From Spirochaetales bacterium (GTDB lineage: Bacteria; Spirochaetota; Spirochaetia; DTKZ01), in assembly GCA_031274005.1 (NCBI GenBank), contig JAISQU010000227.1, forward strand, positions 1 to 18,149: 18,149 bases of DNA, read 5' to 3'. Each line of letters starts with the position of its first letter. The stretch's first letter is position 1. The translations under genes were made by a program, and so were the position numbers. Under the pieces are notes generated by a model that worked only from the letters and a program-made list of their open reading frames with translations, searched no databases and was not told the DNA's origin. Shown here piece by piece: positions 7,362-15,323 of the stretch.

Positions 7362-9026
7362 TCACAAAAATCTTTCTATCGTTTTCAGCGCCCAGGACCG
7401 GGCAAGCTCCAACAGTTCCGGCGCGTCCGGCTTTTCCGCAGGCGGCCTGAAACAGGCCGCCGTCACGGGCAGGAGGGTTGTCCACACATCTTTTTCTTCT
7501 TTAGAAAGCCCGTGCAGATAGGACATAACGGGCTTATGGGGCGGCGGCAGGGCCCTGAGGCTTTCTCTGTATGCGGCAAGAAATTCCCGCCAGCTTCCTT
7601 TGCCGCTTTCCGCCGCGAAAGACCGGAGGGCGCCGCCCCCGCGCGGCCGGGGAGGGTTTTCCCGCGCGGGGTTTTTCATCACAATGGGTTCACCCTTGCC
7701 GGGGCAGGGAACAAGCCGCGCGCGCAGAGCGCCGCATAAGTTTTCAAGCCTTTCCCTGTAATGAAGCATTCCCGCGCCGGTATAGCGGACGCAGCCATTT
7801 TCCCACACCGCGGAAACAGGGCCGCGGAACAGAAAATGAGCAAAGAGGCTTTCTATACTCTCAACGCGGCTTTCCCTGCCGCGGAAAAAGGGGTATATAT
7901 ATGCTTCGCGGGCGTAACTTTTTCCCTCAGGATAAGAAAAGTCCGCTCCGTACAAGAAAATTTCCTGCGCGCCCAGGCTGTCGGCAAGACAAACGGCCGC
8001 GTAGGAAACGTTTCCTCCCGATGTATCGATAAAGGGAAACTGCCGCCAGCGGCCGGCGAGGTATTGGGAGAACGGATTTCCGCTTGTAAAAAAAATCAGT
8101 TTTTGGGTGAGCCGGGCAATGACCGGCGGCGAGGCTAAATCCAGAACAAGGGGAACGCCTTCGGGGTATCCCGCAAGAAAATGATTATAGCTGATGTGCT
8201 GGCAGTCCATCGATATTACCGCGTCGGGACACAGATCGTGCTGAAGGAGTACCGGAAGGGATGTGTCGGTCGCGATGAGAAGATTCTCCTTCCTGCTGTT
8301 TTTGATGCCGGCGATGGCGTACTCAAGAGAAGGGCCCGCTCCTGTAACTATTGCCCCGCGTTTTGGAATAAGCGCCGCGAAACTTTTTCCGGCGGCTTCA
8401 AGATTGGACAGGGTGTTCAGAAACCATTTTTTCCCAAAACGGTTCTGTGTGGTAAAGTCCCCGGAAAGGGCGTCGAGGCTCTCCCTGATGATTTGCATAC
8501 AGCCGTGAAAAAAATCTTTTTCCATCTCGACTCTGGGGCGCAGCGCTACGGTACGCAGATCCCCCGCGAGGGCCGGAAAATAATTGGACAAAACAAAAGA
8601 CCGCAATTCCTCCGGTGCGGGGTCAACCAGAAAACACACGCGCGGGTCAATGAAAAGAGGTCTCAGGTCAATTTCACCCAGCGCGGCTTTCAGAAGACCT
8701 ATGTCCCTGTCCAGAATCACAATCCGCGAGATTTCAGGCCGCGTAAGGCAGGGCAGAATATGGTAGGCGCAGCCGAAACCCAAAAAAAGAAGAAAACCGT
8801 CCCGCGCGCAGGCCGCAAGAAGGCGCTGTCCTTCTTTTTCAGGGTCAAAGAGGGAGTGCAGAGCTCTCCGGCCTTCGCCCGTGTCAAGAACCATTACGGT
8901 TTTTTGCGTTTTCGACAGGGTAAAACCGGCGTTCGCCGCGGCGGCGGCCCGGACCAGCCTTGCCGCGAGGCCGGGGTCGCTGCGCCTCAGGCTGAGTATG
9001 TTGCGCTCAAAGATTGCCTGGTTCAT
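7362..9026 (-). CDS. DUF115 / MptE-like (Maf-type) protein, first copy
   Basis: 554 aa with the ATG at 9026, which overlaps the stop of the preceding gene as ATGA; AAGG lies about 7 nt upstream. (An in-frame TTG at 9059 would add 11 residues but has poor support.) The family is DUF115/6-hydroxymethylpterin diphosphokinase MptE-like, which includes the motility-associated Maf glycosyltransferases that modify flagellin. Visible family marks: VTGAGPSLEYAI (about 227-238, a nucleotide-binding-like glycine loop), TDTSLPVLLQHDLCPDAVISMD (a central strand-loop ending in Asp), and SYAAVCLADSLGAQEIFLYGADFSYPEG (about 341-368), which matches the usual GxD ... G block near the sugar-nucleotide site. The N-terminal 200 residues are a variable Rossmann-like domain. 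No signal peptide. Substrate unknown; flagellar glycosylation is inferred from the family. Confidence 0.85.
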   Translation of the reverse strand: MNQAIFERNILSLRRSDPGLAARLVRAAAAANAGFTLSKTQKTVMVLDTGEGRRALHSLFDPEKEGQRLLAACARDGFLLFLGFGCAYHILPCLTRPEISRIVILDRDIGLLKAALGEIDLRPLFIDPRVCFLVDPAPEELRSFVLSNYFPALAGDLRTVALRPRVEMEKDFFHGCMQIIRESLDALSGDFTTQNRFGKKWFLNTLSNLEAAGKSFAALIPKRGAIVTGAGPSLEYAIAGIKNSRKENLLIATDTSLPVLLQHDLCPDAVISMDCQHISYNHFLAGYPEGVPLVLDLASPPVIARLTQKLIFFTSGNPFSQYLAGRWRQFPFIDTSGGNVSYAAVCLADSLGAQEIFLYGADFSYPEGKSYAREAYIYPFFRGRESRVESIESLFAHFLFRGPVSAVWENGCVRYTGAGMLHYRERLENLCGALRARLVPCPGKGEPIVMKNPARENPPRPRGGGALRSFAAESGKGSWREFLAAYRESLRALPPPHKPVMSYLHGLSKEEKDVWTTLLPVTAACFRPPAEKPDAPELLELARSWALKTIERFL

Positions 9027-10591
9027 AGCGCCTTCAGCACAGAATACAGAAACGAGCAAAAATCCGCAATCTCCGCGAGGACTCTCGCTTCGGCTTTTTC
9101 CCTGTCCGGCTGTGCGGAATAGGGATTGAGTGCCGCCTTTTTCAGTTCCAGAACACCCGCCGTATCAATCAGCATGGCAAGCTCATCGTCCGGAACGCTT
9201 TTTTCAATGGTTTTTATAAAGGAGAAGACTTTTTCCCTGCGCTGATTCAGTGCGGGCAGGCTCATTCGCTCAAAGACGCAGTCAGGCTTTTCTCCCAGAA
9301 GTTTTTCCGCCTCCCCAAAAGTGCAGCCGCCGCCCGTATCAACAGGCGAAGCGGAAACACGGAATATACTGCCCGGACGCGCGTCCGCCATGGAGGAAAA
9401 CCAGCCCGCGTAGGTTCGCAGGGAAGGCGAGGTCCGCCACGCGCCGTCCAGCCTGTCGGGGTACAGTGTGAATATACGCGCGGCCCGTTCCCCTTCTTCC
9501 GGTTTAAGGCGGCGGCCGTCCGCCGCGTAATATTCGTCAAAAGCGTTGGGCCGCACATGTTCTTCTATGCCCCTGGCCGCCATATCCATGCCCGCAAGAA
9601 TGACGGGTCCCGCCCCCAGGGAAAGGGCCGCCTGCATGGCCGTTCCCGCGACAGTCCCGTTTGAAGGTATATACGGGGGCGCGCCGGGAATCCCCTCAAG
9701 AAGTATTTTTTCCGGGGCGCTGCCTTGGTGAAAAAGAGCCGCGGGAAGAACGCCGCCGCGCAGCCCCGCGTACGCCGGTAAGGGCATAAGAAGCGCGGGC
9801 CCGGCCGGAGAAGCTGCGCGGTTCTCCGTTTTTCCCGCCAGGCGCGCCAGAGCGCGAAAGTGCAGGCCGGTATAAAAACCCGGATCGGTCATGAAGATCG
9901 CTTCGGGAATTATTCCCCGCCGGGTGAGAAAATCCGCCGCCGAGGGCAGGGCGAAAAGGGTAAAGCTCCGCCTTTTGCGCTCAAGAAAAGAAAGGGCGTC
10001 CGCGAGGCCGGGGCCCGACGCCGCTATACACACAGGCCCGGACAGCTTTTTCAAAACAGAGGCTTTGTCCAGGGCAAGATAATTGCGTATGCTGTTTGTA
10101 ATCCATTTTTTTCCGAAAACAGCGGTAGTCAGAAGCGAACCGTTTACCTGCCGGCCGAAGCGGGCAAGATCTTCCCTGAGCAGCCTCATAAGCCGCGGAA
10201 AGGCCCGCTCCGCGGCCTCCCATTCCAGAACGCGCAGCGCCGGGAACTGCGTATCGGGGATACGCCTGCGAAGAAATACGCCGAAAGTTTCCGGGCCGCC
10301 GGGCCGCCAGGATGAAAAATCATCCCCGCCGGAGGGGTCCGTCCTGTTTTCGTAGAAGTACGCGGAACAATAAACCGGCAGAATGCGTATCCCCGGATGA
10401 TCCTTCTGAAGCTGCCGCGAAAGGTAACCCAGGGCCTCCCCCAGAAGAACGACTATACTTCCCCGCGGGATATGCCCCGCCGAAAGGGAAAACCTCTGCG
10501 CTTCTTTCGCGGGGTCATACGAAGAATGAAGATAGCGGCCGCCGCTCACAGCCGTGGGCAGGCCGCTTTTTGAAGGCAGGATTTTTTCCAT
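9023..10591 (-). CDS. DUF115 / MptE-like (Maf-type) protein, second copy
   Basis: 522 aa, a diverged relative of the next gene in the operon. Family marks: CIAASGPGLADALSFL (about 188-203), LTRRGIIPEAIFMTDPGFY (about 222-240), and GTAMQAALSLGAGPVILAGMDM (about 316-337) followed by an acidic/His stretch. In this copy the loop is ASGPG rather than GAGPS and the region after the GMD motif differs, so the active site may have changed. The start is ATG at 10591, forming TGATG with the stop of the GAF-like gene; there is no Shine-Dalgarno sequence, which fits coupled translation. (An in-frame TTG at 10594 gives one more residue.) Two adjacent DUF115 genes suggest a pair acting together or on different sugars; this is inference. 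Confidence 0.8.
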   Translation of the reverse strand: MEKILPSKSGLPTAVSGGRYLHSSYDPAKEAQRFSLSAGHIPRGSIVVLLGEALGYLSRQLQKDHPGIRILPVYCSAYFYENRTDPSGGDDFSSWRPGGPETFGVFLRRRIPDTQFPALRVLEWEAAERAFPRLMRLLREDLARFGRQVNGSLLTTAVFGKKWITNSIRNYLALDKASVLKKLSGPVCIAASGPGLADALSFLERKRRSFTLFALPSAADFLTRRGIIPEAIFMTDPGFYTGLHFRALARLAGKTENRAASPAGPALLMPLPAYAGLRGGVLPAALFHQGSAPEKILLEGIPGAPPYIPSNGTVAGTAMQAALSLGAGPVILAGMDMAARGIEEHVRPNAFDEYYAADGRRLKPEEGERAARIFTLYPDRLDGAWRTSPSLRTYAGWFSSMADARPGSIFRVSASPVDTGGGCTFGEAEKLLGEKPDCVFERMSLPALNQRREKVFSFIKTIEKSVPDDELAMLIDTAGVLELKKAALNPYSAQPDREKAEARVLAEIADFCSFLYSVLKAL

Positions 10592-11648
10592 CAAAGAAAT
10601 TGATCTATTGCATCATCCGGAATTTCCCCGGCCGGCAGGGAGTTTTCCGTAATTTCAATGTCCGGTATCTCATCGGCTTCCGGAAAGAGTTTGCGTATCA
10701 TAAGGGACACCTGGTGGATCAGAAGCGCGGAATCGATCTGCCCGGCCTGCCTTACCGCCAGAATTTTTTTCTTGTTCGACGATACAAAAACAGGCGATCC
10801 GCTGAGCAGGGTCGCTATAACGGCCGTAATGTCCTGAACAACCCTGTACTCATCAATGTCGGGATGCGATTCGCGGATTTTCGCGACAATGGTTTTCGCG
10901 TTTATAGTAAAAAACGCAAGCGCCCCGTTCGCCGGAATTTCCTGCGCGTATTTTTTCAGGGAGATAAGAAAGCGCTCTTTTCGTACATATCCGTGATCCT
11001 TACGCTTGTGAAGACGCGCGCTGCGGGAGTGGGCCAAAAGAGGAGAGGCAAGATACGTCACAACAGTCAGGAACAGGCGCAAAAACGAATCACCCAGAAG
11101 AAGGTAGGGCGATTCGGCGATAATAAGGACGCCTATTATTCTGTGCGCCGATGTAAATAAACAAAGAGCCAGCCGCTCGCTCAGGGCCGCCTCCCGGCTT
11201 GAAAAACAGGGCGCCAGGCCGGCGAACTCCTGCAGGTTTGCCAGAATTATTTTTGACTCGGTTACGCGAAAGGCGTCGTAGATCAGGTCCGGCGGAATCC
11301 TCATGCGGCGCTGCGTCGTCTTGTCAAACCCTGCAATCGACCAGGGGGCGAAAATACCTGTTTCGTTTTCCGGCAGAAGCAACGCGCCCTTTTTCATGGC
11401 AAGATGCTCTTTCAGGGCGGCAAACAACCCCGCCGGATATTCAAAACCGAGTCTCAGGCTGCCTATATCGCGCAGAAGTTCTTCTATGCCTTTTTCCGGG
11501 TTGAGGATGGCTTCGGCGTCAAAGGCTTTGGGCCGTTTTTTTTTTCTTCCGCGTTCTCCGAATCAAATTCGTAATTTTTCAGCGTAACCGCGCGTTTGAG
11601 AAGGCCGGAGCCTTTCTCTTCCTGCAATAAGCGTTTTAAAAGCCCCAT
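10591..11648 (-). CDS. GAF-like hypothetical protein, reading frame split at an A10 tract
   Basis: The gene starts ATG at 11648 (GGAG about 6 nt upstream, 3 nt after the stop of the acidic protein gene). As written, the first frame gives only 54 aa (MGLLKRLLQEEKGSGLLKRA...) and stops at TAG 11486-11484. The rest continues in another frame from the A10 tract (11545-11536) to the stop at 10591. One added A (or two fewer) joins the parts into 352 aa: ...ENAEEKKKRPKAFDAEAILNPEKGIEELLRD... A start inside (TTG 11427, or ATG codons later) would cut a continuous helical region, so the break is real or a sequencing error. The joined protein has a charged N-terminal tail, a GAF/PAS-like middle (about 100-210) and a C-terminal alpha/beta part that could be a degenerate GGDEF-like domain. 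Function unknown. No catalytic motif seen. Confidence 0.7.
11536..11545. repeat. Homopolymer of ten (A10 on the coding strand)
   Basis: Ten T on the plus strand, ten A on the coding (minus) strand, exactly where the reading frame of the GAF-like gene changes. Tracts of nine or more A are known sites of transcriptional slippage and of replication-slippage phase variation. Confidence 0.95.
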
Positions 11649-11651
11649 AGT

Positions 11652-13757
11652 TTACTCCAGTTCCAATTCTTCGAAAAGTCGTCTGTAAACATCGAAATGC
11701 TCCGAATGAGCAAACTCCTGAATTTTATCCTCAGGCAGGGATTCCAGAAGCTGATCCATATACTTCAACACGGACTTTATTTCTTCCTTGACGTTTTCGG
11801 AGATTTGCACCCCGTCGACCGTCGCGCCCGCGGGGGCCTTGTCCGTCTTCGCCGGAGCCTCAGCCTCCTGGGCCGGTATTTCGATTTCGTCAAGTTTCTC
11901 TTCAAAGGCCTCGGGGGAGGGTTCCTCTTCGCCGCCGGTTTCGATTTCGGCTTCCGGCTCCCCGGCGGATTCCTGTAGGGAGTCAAGATCAAATTCGACA
12001 TCCGCCTCTTCTTCGCCGGGAACAGCCGCCTCGTCCATAATCGTTTCGGAGATTGTTTCTTCCGCGACAGTTTCGAGGCGGATGTCTTCCGCGCCGAAGT
12101 TATCCAGTTCCCTGTTGTATTCTTCGATGATTGCCTGCTCTTCCGGCGTTGTCAGCGGGATGTTTTCCGCCGCAGCGGGCGCGTCATCCAGCGAAATTAT
12201 ATCGCCGGGCGCTTTCTCTTCCATCGCGGACGCGGAATCCGTCATATCAATGGAAAAATCCCCTTCGCCCAGGTCAAGGCTCTCGCCCGGAGAAGAGGCT
12301 TCGGGTTCGGCGTCTTCGATGGAGATTTCCGTTTTGTCATCCAGTTCCAGATCAAGGTCCGTATCGCCGACCGCGAAACCGGCGTCCGCGGAAATCTCTT
12401 CCTGAATATCCTGATCAAGGTCCACGCCGGCCGCCGCTTCGGTATCAGGCAAAATCTCTTCCTGACCGGGCAAAGCCGCGGCGGGCGCCTGCGCTTCGGG
12501 TTCGCTAAAGTCAAGCGCGATGTCCTCCGCCGAAGGGGGAGGCGCGTCCACGTTAAAGTTCAGAATATCGTCGGGAATATCGGATTCTCCGTCTTCTTCC
12601 GTTATGTCGGCCGTTGACAGAATATTATCAAGCTCGTCTCCCGTAAGGGCAATGGTCTCATCCTCGTCCTCATCGTCGGCAAAGAAACCGCTGTCTCCGC
12701 CCTGGGCTTTATGATGGTCTTCGGCGCCTGGCGCGGCCGAAGATACTCCGGCAACGCGCAGTCCGCTTAATTCTTTTTTGAGTTCCGCAAGTTCGGATTT
12801 TATGCTCGCCAGCTCTTCCTCAATTTTGAGAAGGATTCCCGCGCTCCCGTCCTGCGCCGCCGCAGGAGGCGCATATACTGCCGGCGCAGGGGGTTCCGGT
12901 TCGACCTGCGGCTCCGGTCCGGCTGCGGGTTCCTGTTCAACCTCCGGTTCGGGTTCAGTATCCGGTTCGGCTTCAGACTCCTCTTCAATTTCAATTTCAG
13001 GCTTCTCTTCAACCTCTATCTCCGGCTCCTCTTCGATTTCCGGTTCAACATCGGGTTCCGGTTCAGGCTTCTGTTCAACCTCCGGTTCGGGTTCGGGATC
13101 CTCTTCAATTTCAATCTCAGGCTTCTCTTCGACCTCTATCTCCGGCTCCTCTTCGGTTTCCGGCCCGGCCTCAGGCTCCGGCGCGGATTCGGGGGCGGGC
13201 GCCGTCATTTCACGCTCGACCGCGGCTATATCGTCGAATGTATCTTTTTCGTCCTCTTCCGCGGGAGGCTCCTCAAGGTCAAAGTCCAGATCAAAAGACT
13301 CGCCGGCTGAATCATCGCTCAGGGATTCTTCCTGCGGCAGCGCAAAATCATCGCCGGCGGAACCGGCGTCGGACTCTATTTCAATCTCATCATCGTCCGC
13401 CGCGCCGGCGCTTTTGGTCTGCATGTCTTCGATGTCGGGAAAAGAAAAATCATCGTCCACGGCGGACTCTTCCGGCGCGTCAAAAGAGAAATCATCCATA
13501 TCGCCAAGGGATTCGCCGCCGGACTCCTGCCGTGATTTTTCTTCCAGAGATCCCAGCAGGGCTTCTTCTTCCTCGGTGATTTCGGTACTCGCATCGTTTA
13601 CACCGGAGAGGTCCGACAAATCGAAATCATCCCGGTCAGAGGGCTCTTCCTGGACAGTTTCAGGCCCCGCTTTGACCCAGACTCCGTATTGTTCGAGATC
13701 TTCGGCCGGCATATGGGATCTCGCTTCCCCGTTTTCTTTATCGTTTATGATCGACAT
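11652..13757 (-). CDS. Very acidic 701-residue protein with Glu/Pro repeats and coiled coil
   Basis: No family recognised. ATG at 13757 has AGGAG about 8 nt upstream. There is no signal peptide, so it is cytoplasmic. The N-terminus (about 17-40, PAEDLEQYGVWVKAGPETVQ) looks like a short conserved segment. Residues about 45-190 are Asp/Ser/Glu-rich, 190-290 are Glu/Pro-rich with a 40-residue repeat, about 308-332 form a predicted coiled coil (LLKIEEELASIKSELAELKK), 340-640 are again acidic and Ala-rich, and the last 50 residues are a compact helical module (ENVKEEIKSVLKYMDQLLES ... EHFDVYRRLFEELELE) unlike the rest. It probably is a mostly disordered scaffold with folded ends. It is the first gene of the operon that leads to the DUF115 genes, so a role in organising flagellar or cell-envelope work is possible, but that is a guess. 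Confidence 0.82.
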   Translation of the reverse strand: MSIINDKENGEARSHMPAEDLEQYGVWVKAGPETVQEEPSDRDDFDLSDLSGVNDASTEITEEEEALLGSLEEKSRQESGGESLGDMDDFSFDAPEESAVDDDFSFPDIEDMQTKSAGAADDDEIEIESDAGSAGDDFALPQEESLSDDSAGESFDLDFDLEEPPAEEDEKDTFDDIAAVEREMTAPAPESAPEPEAGPETEEEPEIEVEEKPEIEIEEDPEPEPEVEQKPEPEPDVEPEIEEEPEIEVEEKPEIEIEEESEAEPDTEPEPEVEQEPAAGPEPQVEPEPPAPAVYAPPAAAQDGSAGILLKIEEELASIKSELAELKKELSGLRVAGVSSAAPGAEDHHKAQGGDSGFFADDEDEDETIALTGDELDNILSTADITEEDGESDIPDDILNFNVDAPPPSAEDIALDFSEPEAQAPAAALPGQEEILPDTEAAAGVDLDQDIQEEISADAGFAVGDTDLDLELDDKTEISIEDAEPEASSPGESLDLGEGDFSIDMTDSASAMEEKAPGDIISLDDAPAAAENIPLTTPEEQAIIEEYNRELDNFGAEDIRLETVAEETISETIMDEAAVPGEEEADVEFDLDSLQESAGEPEAEIETGGEEEPSPEAFEEKLDEIEIPAQEAEAPAKTDKAPAGATVDGVQISENVKEEIKSVLKYMDQLLESLPEDKIQEFAHSEHFDVYRRLFEELELE
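12961..13163. repeat. Direct repeat of 120-bp period encoding a 40-residue Glu/Pro unit
   Basis: The stretch 12961-13043 recurs at 13081-13163 with a few substitutions; offset exactly 120 bp, so the frame is kept. It encodes EEEPEIEVEEKPEIEIEE twice, with EPEPEVEQ following in each. Likely a recent tandem duplication in low-complexity sequence. Confidence 0.85.
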
Positions 13758-13832
13758 ATCCTCTCCTGAAACTGGCTACATACAACTTACATCGGCATAA
13801 AGCAGTAAACCATAAAATCCTTTGGCACTTAC

Positions 13833-13860
13833 AACACTACATATACTTTACTCTAGTGTT
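13833..13860. repeat. Inverted repeat AACACTA-N14-TAGTGTT
   Basis: Perfect 7-bp arms at 13833-13839 and 13854-13860 flank the proposed -10 of the minus-strand promoter, so it could be an operator. On the plus strand it is followed by eight T (13859-13866) and could also be read as a terminator, but no plus-strand gene lies upstream of it. Confidence 0.4.
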
Positions 13861-13873
13861 TTTTTTAAGTCAA
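13845..13873 (-). promoter_or_regulatory. Candidate promoter of the acidic-protein/DUF115 operon
   Basis: Minus strand: -35 TTGACT (13873-13868, 5 of 6), 17-bp spacer, -10 TAAAGT (13850-13845, 4 of 6). The expected start is near 13838, giving a leader of about 80 nt. The 170-bp gap 13758-13927 also has to carry the promoter of the divergent FtsB-like gene; only a poor -10 (TATTCT, 13915-13920) was seen for that. Confidence 0.5.
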
Positions 13874-13927
13874 TAACGCTTGGTTTTAACTCAAGAAATC
13901 CTTTAACATTACCGTATTCTAAGATAA

Positions 13928-14362
13928 ATGCGTACCAGACTCATTGTGTCCGTGTATACGGCCCTTATTCTGTATCTTGTTACCACATTCTTTTTTGGCG
14001 GTACGGGTCATTTCGCATATAAAAACATAAATCTACAATCTGAAATTTTGAAAAAAAATATTCAGAGCCTGAAAATTCAGGGGAAAGCCCTGAGTTCCTC
14101 GGTGACGGCTCTGCGCTCCGATCCCGACAGCATCATCAAGGAAGGCCGGCGGCTTCTTCTGCTCGGGCCCCGCGAAGGCATTATCCGCGTAACCGGCTAC
14201 AGGGAAAAACCGCGCCTGCTCTCGCCGGGCGGGCTTGTTGTTCTGAAAAAGCCGGTTTCCCTCAGGCTGGAACCTTTTCTCCGGGCCTTCGCCGCCATAG
14301 GCGGAGTTCTTGTCTTTTTATTCTATAAGCGGAAAATCACTTCGAAGAACGGATCCAGGTAA
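13928..14362 (+). CDS. FtsB/DivIC-like septum formation initiator protein with second membrane segment
   Basis: 144 aa and the only plus-strand gene. Residues 5-24 are an N-terminal membrane helix, about 33-62 a coiled coil (NLQSEILKKNIQSLKIQGKA), then SDPDSIIKEGRRLLLLGPRE, which matches the family's DP...I...AR..L....PGE pattern. This architecture is that of FtsB/DivIC, small bitopic proteins that bridge FtsL and FtsQ in the division complex. Unlike the usual family, a second hydrophobic helix follows (about 117-133, FLRAFAAIGGVLVFLFY) ending in KRK, which would place the C-terminus back in the cytoplasm. The ribosome site is weak (AAG about 5 nt upstream). Its 3' end overlaps the convergent minus-strand gene by 26 bp. 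Family call from pattern, moderately sure. Confidence 0.72.
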   Translation: MRTRLIVSVYTALILYLVTTFFFGGTGHFAYKNINLQSEILKKNIQSLKIQGKALSSSVTALRSDPDSIIKEGRRLLLLGPREGIIRVTGYREKPRLLSPGGLVVLKKPVSLRLEPFLRAFAAIGGVLVFLFYKRKITSKNGSR

Positions 14363-15323
14363 CCGGACGGGTATGGGAATCATCCCAGGAGACAATTTCG
14401 CCCTGCTCGATCTGAAACGACGTTGATTCCTCAATGCCCGCAAGACTGCTTTTATCTTCAGAAAGGGTAAAGGTCCACTGAACAGGCCGCGCGATCTCGG
14501 AAATTTTTGCCGCCAGACTGTAGGGAAAAGTATTCATATACAGTTTGGGGGAGTTGGGCTCGTCCTGTTTAACGATAATCCGGTCGTTCTCAATGGTGAC
14601 GGCCAGAAGAATAAGATTCCAGCCGCCCAGATGCCCCAGGGCGCTGCCGTCCGCGTCTATCCTGATGGAGTCAAGGCCGTTGTCTCCCTTCCATGAACCG
14701 GCGATATCAGCCATGGACGGACGGACGGAAGCGGGCTTCGGCGCGGCGTCCTGTATAACGGGAGTTTCAGCCGCGATGTCCGGGGGCAGGGGAACATGAA
14801 GCTGCGAAACTTCGGGAAGATCAAAGAGCGTATGGAGCATGGGCGGAATATCGTCAAGCAGCGGTTCCAGCCCGGGGAAATTCTTTTGCACGCTATTAGT
14901 AACAGAGAGGTTTTCTGTTCTCAGAATTTCAAGCTGGAGACGGTATATCTCTTCGGAACGTGAGAGCTGGCCGATAATCATGCTGCGGGCACTGGGAAGA
15001 GATCCGGGGGCAAAGGGCGCCGCCGTTTTTGCCGTTCCCCCGACCTGAATATTCTGCAGCAGAGTTTCCCTGTTGCGCGGGGTAATAAGGCTGAAATTTT
15101 CCGACACCCCAAGCCGTACAAGCTCGGATATCATGCGCCGCTCAACCGTTCGCCCGTCCGCTGTTATATAGTCGGGGGCTTTTATTCCCAGAAACGCGTA
15201 GACAAGACGGGCAGGAGCGACCTGACCGGACAGAGGCGCGGCCATGAAGATCAATACTACCAATAAAAAAGCCGGAAATTTCACTACATTTATAAGCATA
15301 GCGGTTTTTTTATAAAATCTCAA
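14337..15323 (-). CDS. Exported protein of unknown function
   Basis: 328 aa. An N-terminal signal peptide is seen: positive RFYKK, hydrophobic VVKFPAFLLVVLIFMAA, then a likely cleavage near PLSGQ; no lipobox Cys. Residues about 40-165 (ERRMISELVRLGVSENFSLITPRNRETLL ... IIGQLSRSEEIYRLQLEIL) have the alternating pattern of periplasmic CsgG/TolB-N-like proteins. A Pro/Ala linker follows near 190-205, and 205-328 looks like a small beta-rich domain (IAGSWKGDNG ... FSIRI-type strands, resembling lipocalin-like fold). The start is TTG at 15323, overlapping the upstream stop as TTGA, or ATG at 15299; TTG is preferred because it keeps the positively charged n-region. Coupled to the DUF1015 gene. No homologue recognised with certainty. 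Confidence 0.72.
   Translation of the reverse strand: MRFYKKTAMLINVVKFPAFLLVVLIFMAAPLSGQVAPARLVYAFLGIKAPDYITADGRTVERRMISELVRLGVSENFSLITPRNRETLLQNIQVGGTAKTAAPFAPGSLPSARSMIIGQLSRSEEIYRLQLEILRTENLSVTNSVQKNFPGLEPLLDDIPPMLHTLFDLPEVSQLHVPLPPDIAAETPVIQDAAPKPASVRPSMADIAGSWKGDNGLDSIRIDADGSALGHLGGWNLILLAVTIENDRIIVKQDEPNSPKLYMNTFPYSLAAKISEIARPVQWTFTLSEDKSSLAGIEESTSFQIEQGEIVSWDDSHTRPVTWIRSSK

Noticed and set aside
8024..8031. Single TATCGATA octamer in the first DUF115 gene
   Set aside because: Inside a coding region, not doubled and not near a promoter; probably chance.
8181..9122. 313-codon open frame on the plus strand in the DUF115 gene
   Set aside because: Antisense to a gene with family motifs; no sensible protein features.
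10591..11427. Start of the GAF-like gene at TTG 11427
   Set aside because: No ribosome site, and coding-quality sequence in the same frame continues upstream to the A10 tract; the real start is ATG 11648 in the other frame.
12778..13800. 340-codon Ser-rich open frame on the plus strand
   Set aside because: It is the mirror of the Glu/Asp-rich codons of the acidic protein; there is no ribosome site and no domain.
13851..13866. Plus-strand terminator from the AACACTA/TAGTGTT hairpin and T8
   Set aside because: No plus-strand gene lies upstream to be terminated and the loop is 14 nt; kept only as an inverted repeat.
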